Shown here: one piece after another, positions 35,140-43,980 of the stretch
How positions within the stretch are numbered: the first letter of the stretch is position 1
How the letters are laid out: every line of letters begins with the position of its first letter
DNA from: Paracoccaceae bacterium
Lineage (GTDB): Bacteria; Pseudomonadota; Alphaproteobacteria; Rhodobacterales; Rhodobacteraceae
Assembly (NCBI GenBank): GCA_016124615.1
Contig: WGNF01000004.1
Coordinates: 282,659-346,658 of the forward strand
Length of the DNA stretch: 64,000 nucleotides
Reading direction: 5' to 3'
Made by a program: the position numbers and the translations under genes
The notes under the pieces: generated by a model
Databases searched by the model: none
The model's input: only the letters and a program-made list of their open reading frames with translations
What the model was told of the DNA's origin: nothing

Positions 35140-35458
35140 GTGCAGCTGCGTAACTGATCGTATTCGGAGTCGCGCGCGCTGCCAGAAAATCGCTCATGCG
35201 CGCGGTCAGAAGATCCGCGTGTGCTTTGGATTTCCTGCGAAGGCGGAAGGCCGCCACTGGTGTATCTACATCTTCAGGGGCATCGTCAGGGATGACTGCC
35301 AGAATGTCGAAATCGCTGTCCTCGCGGAAATCACCACGAGCTCGGCTGCCAAAGAGCCAGACCTCAGACGCCTTCATGTCGCGCTTGCACAACGCTACCA
35401 GCCGACGAACTTCGCCGGGTAGAACTGTCGGGGTTTGGTTCTTATTCGGGAGACGCAT
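35114..35458 (-). CDS. MNT-type nucleotidyltransferase domain protein (putative antitoxin)
   Basis: The 114-residue protein has the minimal nucleotidyltransferase motif VWLFGSRARGDFREDSDFDILAV, with the GS-x10-D-x-D catalytic signature, and a following VDLLTAR-like strand (HADLLTARMSDFL). In MNT-HEPN modules this enzyme is the antitoxin. It is the promoter-proximal gene of the two-gene unit that lies between the GntR gene and mtlK. Confidence 0.85.
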   Translation of the reverse strand: MRLPNKNQTPTVLPGEVRRLVALCKRDMKASEVWLFGSRARGDFREDSDFDILAVIPDDAPEDVDTPVAAFRLRRKSKAHADLLTARMSDFLAARATPNTISYAAAHEGVRLDA

Positions 35459-35617
35459 CTACTTCCCACTTTCAGCGTCAAGTATACCAACAACCCCTAA
35501 GATAGGGTCAATGGGCGCGTCTGTCAAAGAGCAGTCGCGGCGGCGGATTAGAGCATATGCAGGGCTGCAGGCAGTCCGTCGCTGCATGGCGGGTGAACTT
35601 CGTCCAAAGCCCCCCCC

Positions 35618-37093
35618 TCACACCCCCCGCCCGGCCACATAATCCTCCAGCACCGCCCGCGTGCCGCGGGTCCAGATCGCGGTGAGGGCGGTGGCGAAGG
35701 CGGCTTGCACCTGCGGGTCGCGGCCGGTCTCGCCGTAGATCTCGACCATGCCCAGCCAGAGCTTGGGATCGGTCTTCGCCGCCGTGGCGGTGGCGGTCAG
35801 CCTATCCCAGTTCGGGTCGTTGGGCGCGATTTCGGTGCCCGCGTCGGTCGTCCCGGCGCAGTAGCGGCACCACAGGGCCGAGAGGAGGATCAGCCCTGTG
35901 GGCACCGTCCCCTTGGCGAGGTTGTCGCGCAGCGAGGGGATGATGAATTTCGGCTGCCGGTTCGAGCCGTCAAGGCAGAGGCGGCGGATCGTGTCGGCGA
36001 TTTCGGGGTTGGAAAAGCGCTCCTCGATCAGCGCGTAATAGTCGGTGAGGCTGGTATCGGGCACCGGTGGAACATGCGGCACGATCTCATCCTGCTCGAC
36101 CTTGCGCAGGAAGGCGCGGATCAGCGGATCGGCCATCGCCTCATGCGCGAATTCGATATCCATCAGGCCCGAGGGGTAGGCGATGATGGCATGGCCGCCG
36201 TTCAGGATGCGGATCTTCATCGCCTCGTAGAGGTGGACGTGGGGGGTAAAGGTCACGCCCACCTTTTCCAGCGGCGGGCGCCCGGCGGGAAAATGATCCT
36301 CCAGCACCCACTGGCGGAAGGGCTCGCAGGTGACGGGCACCTCGTCCTCGATGCCGAAGCTGGCCGCCAGCGCGCGTTCGCGCGGGCCGGTGGCGGGGGT
36401 GATGCGGTCGACCATGCCGTTGGGGAAAGCGACATGGTCGGCCACCCAGCCGGCCAGTGCAGCGTCGGAAAGGCGCGCGAGGCCGACCACCGCATCGCGG
36501 GTGACGGTACCGTTGCCCGGAAGGTTGTCGCAGGACATCACCGTGAAGGGGGCAAGCCCCGCCGCCCGGCGCGCGGCGAGCGCGGCGAGGATGGCGCCGA
36601 AGGCGGTGGCGGGCCGGGCGGGGGCGGCGCCGTCGGCGACGATGTCGGGATGGGTCGGGTCGAAGACGCCGGTGGCCGGGTCGACGTAATAGCCGCCCTC
36701 TGTCACCGTCAGCGAGACGATGCGGATCGCGGGATCGGCCATCGCGGCGATCAGGGCGGCGTTGTCGGGCTGTACCTCGACAAAGCCGATCATCGCGCCG
36801 GTGACGCGGGCGCGGTTGCCCCGCGGGTCCAGCTCGATGACGGTGGACAGGTTGTCCTGCGCCGCCAGCGCGTCGCGCATCCTGGCATCGGTGGCGCGCA
36901 CCCCGGCGCCGATCAGCGCCCAGTCGTGCCCCTCGCCCAGACCGAAAAGGTCATCGAGGTAGACCGCCTGATGCGCGCGGTGAAAGTTGCCGACGCCGAT
37001 ATGCAGGATGCCGGGGGTCAGGCTGGCACGGTCGTAGTGCGGGCCGGCCACGCCTGCGGAGAGGTGCGACAGGGCAGAGTTGGAAAGCTTCAT
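35618..37093 (-). CDS. mtlK: Mannitol 2-dehydrogenase (polyol dehydrogenase)
   Basis: The 491-residue protein is of the long-chain mannitol dehydrogenase family: ILHIGVGNFHRAHQAVYLDDLF (NAD binding), TVTEGGYYVDPATG, VMSCDNLPGNG, and the catalytic lysine segment EAMKIRILNGGHAIIAYPSGLM, with FPNGMVDRITP. It oxidises mannitol (and likely arabitol or sorbitol) to the ketose with NAD. It is the last gene of the smo operon, as in Rhodobacter sphaeroides. ATG 37093 is the family start. Confidence 0.93.
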   Translation of the reverse strand: MKLSNSALSHLSAGVAGPHYDRASLTPGILHIGVGNFHRAHQAVYLDDLFGLGEGHDWALIGAGVRATDARMRDALAAQDNLSTVIELDPRGNRARVTGAMIGFVEVQPDNAALIAAMADPAIRIVSLTVTEGGYYVDPATGVFDPTHPDIVADGAAPARPATAFGAILAALAARRAAGLAPFTVMSCDNLPGNGTVTRDAVVGLARLSDAALAGWVADHVAFPNGMVDRITPATGPRERALAASFGIEDEVPVTCEPFRQWVLEDHFPAGRPPLEKVGVTFTPHVHLYEAMKIRILNGGHAIIAYPSGLMDIEFAHEAMADPLIRAFLRKVEQDEIVPHVPPVPDTSLTDYYALIEERFSNPEIADTIRRLCLDGSNRQPKFIIPSLRDNLAKGTVPTGLILLSALWCRYCAGTTDAGTEIAPNDPNWDRLTATATAAKTDPKLWLGMVEIYGETGRDPQVQAAFATALTAIWTRGTRAVLEDYVAGRGV

Positions 37094-37125
37094 GATGGTC
37101 GTCCTTGTTCCGAGCGTCTGCCCGC

Positions 37126-37892
37126 TCAACTCATCCAGTTCCCGCCGTCGACGTTGTAGGTCTGGGCGACGATGTAGTCGGCTTCGGCGGTGGCGAGGAA
37201 AATCGCCATGCCGGTCAGGTCGGCGGCAGTGCCCATGCGCCCGAAGGGAACGGCGGCGCCGACCTCGTGCTTTTTCTGGCCGAGGGGTTTGCCCTCGAAT
37301 TTCGCGAAAAGCGCATCGACGCCGTTCCAGTGCTCGCCATCCACCACGCCGGGCGCGATGGCGTTCACGTTGATGCCGTGGGCGATCAGGTTGAGGCCCG
37401 CCGACTGGGTCAGGCTGATGACGGCGGCCTTGGTGGCGCAATAGACGGCCACGAGGCTTTCGCCGCGCCGCCCGGCCTGCGACGCCATGTTGATGATCTT
37501 GCCGCCCTTGCCACGCGCGATCATCTGCTTCGCGACCGCCTGCAGGGTGAACAGCGTGCCTGCGACGTTGACCGCGAATAGCCTGTCATAGGACGCGCGG
37601 GTGATGTCGGCGATGGGCGCCGCGTCGAACAGGGCCGCGTTGTTGATCAGGATGTCGATGTGGCCCATCGTGGCGACACACTCCGCCACTGCAGCGTCGA
37701 TGGAGGCCTGATCGGTCACGTCCAGCCGCACGGCATGGGCGGCGGGGCCGATTTCAGCGGCGGTTTTCTGCGCGGCGTCCAGGTTGATGTCGCCGATGGC
37801 GACGGTCGCGCCTTCGCGCACATAGGCCTCGGCGAAGGCGCGACCGATGCCGCGGGCGGCGCCGGTGATCAGGGCCGTCTTGCCGTCCAGCC

Positions 37893-37896
<4 letters not shown>
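37126..37896 (-). CDS. smoS: Sorbitol dehydrogenase (SDR family)
   Basis: The 256-residue protein is nearly co-linear with Rhodobacter Smo[69 protein letters not shown] and the C-terminal [18 protein letters not shown]. It oxidises sorbitol (glucitol) to fructose with NAD. Its start overlaps the smoK stop by ATGA, and it precedes mtlK by 32 nt. Confidence 0.95.
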
Positions 37897-38894
<998 letters not shown>

Positions 38895-38906
38895 TTCGCG
38901 GGTCTC

Positions 38907-39737
38907 CTACTTCACGGCGCCGAAGGTCAGGCCGCGGACAAGTTGTTTCTGGCTGAACCAGCCAAGGATCAGGATTGGCGCGATGGCCATCGTCGAGGCG
39001 GCCGAGAGCTTGGCGTAGAAAAGGCCCTCGGGCGAGGAGTAGCTGGCGATGAACGCGGTCAGCGGCGCGGCGTTGGCGGCGGTCAGGTTCAGCGTCCAGA
39101 ACGCTTCGTTCCACGCCAGGATGACGTTGAGCAGCAGCGTGGAGGCGATGCCCGGCACCGCCATCGGCGTCAGCACATAGAGGATTTCGCTGCGCAGCGT
39201 GGCGCCGTCCATCCGCGCGGCCTCAAGGATCTCGCCGGGGATTTCCTTGAAGTAGGTGTACAGCATCCAGACGATGATCGGCAGGTCGATCAGGGTCAGC
39301 ACGATGACCAGCCCGATCCGGGTATCCAGCAGCCCGGTGTTGCGGAACAACAGGTAGATCGGGATCAGCACCCCCACCGACGGCATCATCTTGGTCGAGA
39401 GCATCCACATCAGCACGTCCTTGGTGCGCCTCCCCGGCACGAAGGCCATCGCCCAGGCGGCCGGGATCGCGATCACGAGGCCGAGGAAGGTGGAGCCGAA
39501 GGAAATGACGATCGAGTTCCAGAAGTGCAGCAGATAGTCGGACCGCTGGTTGACGATGGCGTAGTTTTCCAGCGTCCAGTGGAAGTTCAGGAACACCGGC
39601 GGGATCGCCACCGCATCGCCCTCGGATTTGAACGAGGTCAGCACGGTCCAGAGGATCGGGAAGAAGATCAGGAAGCCGATACCCCAGGCGAGGACGGTAA
39701 CGGTTGCCTTGCGGGCGGGGGTGACGTTGCGGGCCAT
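38907..39737 (-). CDS. smoG: Polyol ABC transporter permease
   Basis: The 276-residue membrane protein has about six hydrophobic segments and the EAA-type loop EAARMDGATLRSEILYVLTPMAVPGIAS that contacts the ATPase. It is the MalG-like permease of the CUT1 importer. It is 3 nt after smoF and 12 nt before smoK. Confidence 0.94.
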   Translation of the reverse strand: MARNVTPARKATVTVLAWGIGFLIFFPILWTVLTSFKSEGDAVAIPPVFLNFHWTLENYAIVNQRSDYLLHFWNSIVISFGSTFLGLVIAIPAAWAMAFVPGRRTKDVLMWMLSTKMMPSVGVLIPIYLLFRNTGLLDTRIGLVIVLTLIDLPIIVWMLYTYFKEIPGEILEAARMDGATLRSEILYVLTPMAVPGIASTLLLNVILAWNEAFWTLNLTAANAAPLTAFIASYSSPEGLFYAKLSAASTMAIAPILILGWFSQKQLVRGLTFGAVK

Positions 39738-39740
39738 GAC

Positions 39741-40613
39741 TTACCCCTCCAGGTTCTTGCCGATCATCCGCATCAGGAAGATCGCGACGATGTTGGCAAG
39801 GATGACCGCCACGATCCCGCCCGCCGACCCGCCGCCCACGTCGTACTGCAAGAGCGATTGCCCGTAGACGAGGTAGGTCAGGTTGGTCGATGCCGTGCCG
39901 GGGCCGCCATTGGTGGTGACGAGGATCTCGGCGAAGACCGACAGCAGGAAAATGGTCTGGATCAGGATCACCACGGTGATCGAGCGGGTCAGATGCGGAA
40001 TGGTGATGAACAGGAAGCGGCTGATCGCCGAGGCGCCATCCATCTCGGCCGCCTCCATCTGCTCGCTGTCCAGCGATTGCAGCGCGGTCAGCAGGATCAG
40101 CGTGGCGAAGGGCAACCACTGCCAGGCGACGATCAGGATGATCGAGAACAGCGGCGCCTGTGACAGGAAGTCGAAGGGTTGCAGGCCCAGCGAATGGGCG
40201 AAATAGGCGAAAAGACCGTTCACGGGGTTCATGAACATGTTCTTCCAGACCAGCGCCGACACGGTGGGCATCACGAAGAACGGCGCGATCACCAGCACCC
40301 GCACGATGCCCTGCCCCCACATCGGCTGATCCAGCAGAAGCGCCAGCAGCACGCCGCCGACGGTGGTGATCAAGAGCACGCCAAGGACGAGAACGATGGT
40401 GTTCCACAGCGCGGTGGTGAAACTCGGGTCGGTCAGGAAGTAGTAGTAGTTGCGGAAGCCGATGAAATTATGCGGCCCCGGATGCAGCAGATTGTAGTTC
40501 AGGAACGAGAAATAGATCGTCATCGCCAGCGGGATGATCATCCAGCCCAGCAGCAGCACGACAGCGGGCGATATCATCAGGCGCGCGGCGGCGCGGGAAT
40601 GCTGGGTGGCCAT
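39741..40613 (-). CDS. smoF: Polyol ABC transporter permease
   Basis: The 290-residue MalF-like permease has six membrane segments and the EAA loop EAAEMDGASAISRFLFITIPHLTRSI. ATG 40613 with GAGGACC upstream gives MATQHSRAAARLMISPAVV, the expected N-terminus. It pairs with SmoG. Confidence 0.94.
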   Translation of the reverse strand: MATQHSRAAARLMISPAVVLLLGWMIIPLAMTIYFSFLNYNLLHPGPHNFIGFRNYYYFLTDPSFTTALWNTIVLVLGVLLITTVGGVLLALLLDQPMWGQGIVRVLVIAPFFVMPTVSALVWKNMFMNPVNGLFAYFAHSLGLQPFDFLSQAPLFSIILIVAWQWLPFATLILLTALQSLDSEQMEAAEMDGASAISRFLFITIPHLTRSITVVILIQTIFLLSVFAEILVTTNGGPGTASTNLTYLVYGQSLLQYDVGGGSAGGIVAVILANIVAIFLMRMIGKNLEG

Positions 40614-40688
40614 GATCGGTCCTCGGGATCGACGGGGGAAAGGCGCGGGGCCGGCTCGTGACAACCGGCCCCGCTGGGAGGAGGTCGA

Positions 40689-41999
40689 TTACTTGATGTA
40701 ACCGGCCTTCGTCATCGCGCGGACCGTCAGGTCTTGCGATTTGGAAAGAGCCTCATCCACCGTCTCGGTGCCGGCAAGGGCGGCCGAGAACTGCTGGCCC
40801 ACATCGTTCGCAATGCCCTGGAATTCCGGGATCGCGACGAACTGCACACCGACATAGGGAACCGGGTTCACGGTCGGGTGGGTCGGGTCGGCCGAGTTGA
40901 TGCTGTCCAGCGTCATCTTGGCGAACGGCACTTTGGCGTATTCCGGGTTCTCATAAAGCGAGGTGCGGGTTCCCGGGGGCACGTTGGCCCAGCCTTCCTT
41001 CGACGCGACCAGTGCGAGGTAGTCTTTCGACGTCGCCCAGTCGATGAAGGTCTTGGCCGCGTCAGAGTGCTTGGTACCGGCCGGGATGGCCAGCGACCAG
41101 GCCCAGAGCCAGTTCGACCGCTTGCCAAGCCCGTTGTCCGGCGCAAGCGCGAAGCCCACGTCATTGGCCACGGTCGAGTCCTTGCCGGTCACGAAGGACG
41201 CGGCAACGGTCGCGTCGATCCACATGCCGCACTTGCCTTGCTGGAACAGCGCCAGATTCTCGTTGAAGCCGTTGTTCGAGGCGCCGGGCGGGCCGTCTTT
41301 CTTCATCAGGTCAACGTAGGTGTTGATCGTCTTCTTCCAGGCGTCGCCGTTGAACTGCGGCTGCCACTTCATGTCGAACCAGCTGGCGCCGAACGAGTTC
41401 GACATGGCGGTCAGGAAGGCCATGTTCTCGCCCCAGCCGGCCTTGCCGCGCAAGCAGATGCCGTAGACGCCGGCGGCCTTGTCGGTCATCGCGTCGGCGG
41501 CTTTCTCGATGTCGGCCCAGGTGGGCTTGTCGGGCATCGTCAGCCCGGCTTTTTTCATCAGGTCGGTGCGATACATCACCATCGAGCTTTCGCCATAGAA
41601 CGGCGCGGCGTACAGCTTGCCGTCGACGGTCAGGCCGCCACGGATCGCCGGCAGGATGTCGTTGGCGTCCCAGCTTGCGGGCAGGTCGTTCAGGCTTTCC
41701 AGCCAGCCCTGCTTGCCCCAGATCGGAACCTCGTAGGTGCCGATCGTCATCACGTCGTACTGGCCGCCCTTGGTGGCGATGTCGGTGGTGACCTTCTGGC
41801 GCAGGACGTTCTCTTCCAGCGTGACCCAGTTGACCTTGATGTCAGGGTGCTTGGCGTAGAAGTCGCTCATCAGCCCCTGCATGCGGATCATGTCGCCGTT
41901 GTTCACGGTTGCGACGGTGATCGTGGTTTCGGCGGTCGCGACCGTTGCAAGGGCCGCGACAGCGCACGCGCCGAAAAGCGCGCGAAGCGTCGAAGTCAT
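40689..41999 (-). CDS. smoE: Polyol ABC transporter substrate-binding protein
   Basis: The 436-residue periplasmic protein has a signal peptide (ALFGACAVAALATVATA) and a family 1 binding-protein fold: KHPDIKVNWVTLEENVLRQKVTTDIATKGGQYDV, KAAGVYGICLRGKAGWGEN and QGKCGMWIDATVAASF. It captures sorbitol or mannitol for SmoFGK. It is the first transport gene, with an 11-bp perfect inverted repeat 35-70 bp before its start. Confidence 0.94.
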   Translation of the reverse strand: MTSTLRALFGACAVAALATVATAETTITVATVNNGDMIRMQGLMSDFYAKHPDIKVNWVTLEENVLRQKVTTDIATKGGQYDVMTIGTYEVPIWGKQGWLESLNDLPASWDANDILPAIRGGLTVDGKLYAAPFYGESSMVMYRTDLMKKAGLTMPDKPTWADIEKAADAMTDKAAGVYGICLRGKAGWGENMAFLTAMSNSFGASWFDMKWQPQFNGDAWKKTINTYVDLMKKDGPPGASNNGFNENLALFQQGKCGMWIDATVAASFVTGKDSTVANDVGFALAPDNGLGKRSNWLWAWSLAIPAGTKHSDAAKTFIDWATSKDYLALVASKEGWANVPPGTRTSLYENPEYAKVPFAKMTLDSINSADPTHPTVNPVPYVGVQFVAIPEFQGIANDVGQQFSAALAGTETVDEALSKSQDLTVRAMTKAGYIK

Positions 42000-42033
42000 C
42001 AGTATCCTCCCTCAATCACGATAAGCGCCCGTT

Positions 42034-42068
42034 GTGAGCATATGATCGTGCTGTGGGCATATGCTCAC
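42034..42068. promoter_or_regulatory. Perfect inverted repeat GTGAGCATATG / CATATGCTCAC upstream of smoE
   Basis: GTGAGCATATG (42034-42044) and CATATGCTCAC (42058-42068) form an 11-bp perfect inverted repeat with a 13-nt spacer; centres are 24 bp apart. It lies between the SorC regulator gene and smoE. A SorC/DeoR-type regulator commonly binds such spaced repeats, so SmoC-like control of the transport genes is the likely role. Confidence 0.7.
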
Positions 42069-42117
42069 TCAGGGGTGCGACAAAGTCAACACTTTCGCGT
42101 CGTCAGAGGCGATATGT

Positions 42118-43083
42118 TTAACGCTGCGACGCGGCGAGAATCGCCCGCGCGCTGTCCTCGTCGGTGATCAAGCCGTTGATAATCCGGCCGCGCAGCGCAG
42201 CGAGAATGGCACCGTGTTTGGACCGCCCGCCCGCGATGGCGATCACCGGCTGCGTGCGTCCGGGGTCGATCCGGACCCCGCCAACCCGCAGGTTGGTGCC
42301 GGTGTCGAGGTAGTGGCCGTCCGAATCATAGACCCAGCCCGCCACCTCGCCCGCCGCGCCCATCGCCTGCATCTCGTCCAGTTCGGCACGGCTGACAAAG
42401 CCGTCCTGCAACAGCGGCGCGTCGTTGCTCATCTGGCCGACGCCGACGAAACTGACATCGGCGGCGCGGGCAAGGTCGGTCACCCGGCGGATCGGCGCGA
42501 GGTCGTGGAACATCGCCGCCTGCTCGGCGGTTTCGGAAATCACCGGCACCGGCATCGGATAGTGAGGGGCGCGCACCTTGTCGGCGATGCGCATGATGAC
42601 GTCGAAGAACGAGGCCGACCCGTCCGGCGCGATGTTGCCGATCAGCGAGACCAGCCGATGCTGTTCGGCATCCATCGGCGACAATTCCTCGACCGTCGCC
42701 CGCAGCGCGCGGCCGGTGCCCAGTGCGATCACCAGCGGTTCGGGCGTGCGCAGGATGCGTTCCATCTCGGCGGCGGCGACCGGGGCAATCGCCCGCACCG
42801 GGTCGGAGCCTGCCGCCAGCGTCGGCGCGACCCGGCTGACGGTCAGGCCAAAGCGCCGCCGCAGCGCCTGTTCCAGTTCCAGACAGGCCGAAACGGGATG
42901 TTCCAGCCGCACATGGATCAGCCGGTCCGCCACCGCGCGCGACACCAGCCGCTGCGCCCGCTGGCGCGAGATGCCCATTTCGCGGGCGATCTGGTCCTGC
43001 GTCATGCCACCGACATAGTAAAGCCACCCGGCCCGGGCGGCCTCGTCCTGCGGTGTGGCGTCGGTGTCGGAGGTCTGGCTCAT
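42118..43083 (-). CDS. SorC family transcriptional regulator of the polyol operon
   Basis: The 321-residue protein has an N-terminal helix-turn-helix (LYYVGGMTQDQIAREMGISRQRAQRLVSRAV) and a C-terminal sugar-phosphate-binding domain (ALGTGRALRATVEEL, DVSFVGVGQMSNDAPLLQDGFVSRAEL, VIAIAGGRSKHGAILAALRGRIINGLITDE). SorC regulators respond to phosphorylated sugars. It lies just upstream of smoE on the same strand and overlaps the HAD gene by 4 nt. Confidence 0.93.
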   Translation of the reverse strand: MSQTSDTDATPQDEAARAGWLYYVGGMTQDQIAREMGISRQRAQRLVSRAVADRLIHVRLEHPVSACLELEQALRRRFGLTVSRVAPTLAAGSDPVRAIAPVAAAEMERILRTPEPLVIALGTGRALRATVEELSPMDAEQHRLVSLIGNIAPDGSASFFDVIMRIADKVRAPHYPMPVPVISETAEQAAMFHDLAPIRRVTDLARAADVSFVGVGQMSNDAPLLQDGFVSRAELDEMQAMGAAGEVAGWVYDSDGHYLDTGTNLRVGGVRIDPGRTQPVIAIAGGRSKHGAILAALRGRIINGLITDEDSARAILAASQR

Positions 43084-43769
43084 ATCGGCACCGCATCGTG
43101 GGTCAGGCCAAGATCGGGCCGCTGGGCGAAGAAATCATCAAAGCTGGCCAGCCGCCCGTGCGGCGTGGCATCGGGCGGTTCGGACAGGTCCAGCCCGGCC
43201 AGATGGCTGCCGCCGGTAAAGCGCCAAACCTCCATCCCCGCGGCAAGGCCGGCGCGCACGCCGTTCAGGCTGTCTTCCAGCACTAGGCAGCGGGCGGGAT
43301 CGGCCCCCATCGCCTGCGCGACATGCAGAAACAGATCGGGCGCCGGTTTGCCGCGCGACACCATCGAGGCGGTAAAGACGTTGCGACCGAACAGCGCATC
43401 CAGCCCGGTCAGGCGCAGCGACTGGGTCACCCGTTCGGGGCTGGAACTGGTCGCCAGCGCATAGGGCCGCCGCAGCCGCGCGATCACCCCGGCAACGCCC
43501 GGCATCACCTTCAGGTCGCGCGCGAAGGCGGCCAGCAGGCGGCGGCGATAGTCGGCCTCGAACTGGTCGGGCAGGTGAACGCCGAAATGTTCGCGCACCT
43601 CTTTCAGCACCGCAGGATAGCTGCGGCCCAGAAAATGACGGCTGACGAAGGCCATATCCATCTCGACGCCATAGCCCTTCAGCTCGGCGATCAGCATGTT
43701 CGCGCTGATGACTTCAGAGTCGATCAGCACGCCGTCGCAATCGAAGATGACAAGCTCGGTCTGGGGCAT
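43080..43769 (-). CDS. HAD superfamily sugar phosphatase-like protein
   Basis: The 229-residue protein has HAD motif I (LVIFDCDGVLIDSEVI), motif II (LATSSSPERVTQS) and motifs III/IV (SRGKPAPDLFLHVAQ, CLVLEDSLNGVRAG). It resembles beta-phosphoglucomutase/sugar phosphatases. As first gene of the regulator-transport operon it may dephosphorylate a sugar phosphate that acts as inducer for the SorC protein, but the substrate is not known. Confidence 0.88.
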   Translation of the reverse strand: MPQTELVIFDCDGVLIDSEVISANMLIAELKGYGVEMDMAFVSRHFLGRSYPAVLKEVREHFGVHLPDQFEADYRRRLLAAFARDLKVMPGVAGVIARLRRPYALATSSSPERVTQSLRLTGLDALFGRNVFTASMVSRGKPAPDLFLHVAQAMGADPARCLVLEDSLNGVRAGLAAGMEVWRFTGGSHLAGLDLSEPPDATPHGRLASFDDFFAQRPDLGLTHDAVPI

Positions 43770-43980
43770 GGTTGCCGAACATAGCGCCGGGCGGGGCTTT
43801 GCGTCCAGACCGAAGGCCATGCCCCGCCGGGCCACGAAGGCGTGACGCAGGTTACACCTGCGGGCCTTGATTTCGGCACCGATTGCGGGGCATCTGTGCG
43901 CGCGCAGCGACGTGCCGACTCTGTGGCGGCCGGGAGTTCCGGTTCGCAGACGGCAGCGCAGCAGAGGCCGAGCTTTTCCG

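Noticed and set aside
35551..35560. GAGCATATGC downstream of mtlK as a further smo operator half site
   Set aside because: It matches most of one smo half site, but the partner half is missing and it lies beyond the operon end; chance cannot be excluded.
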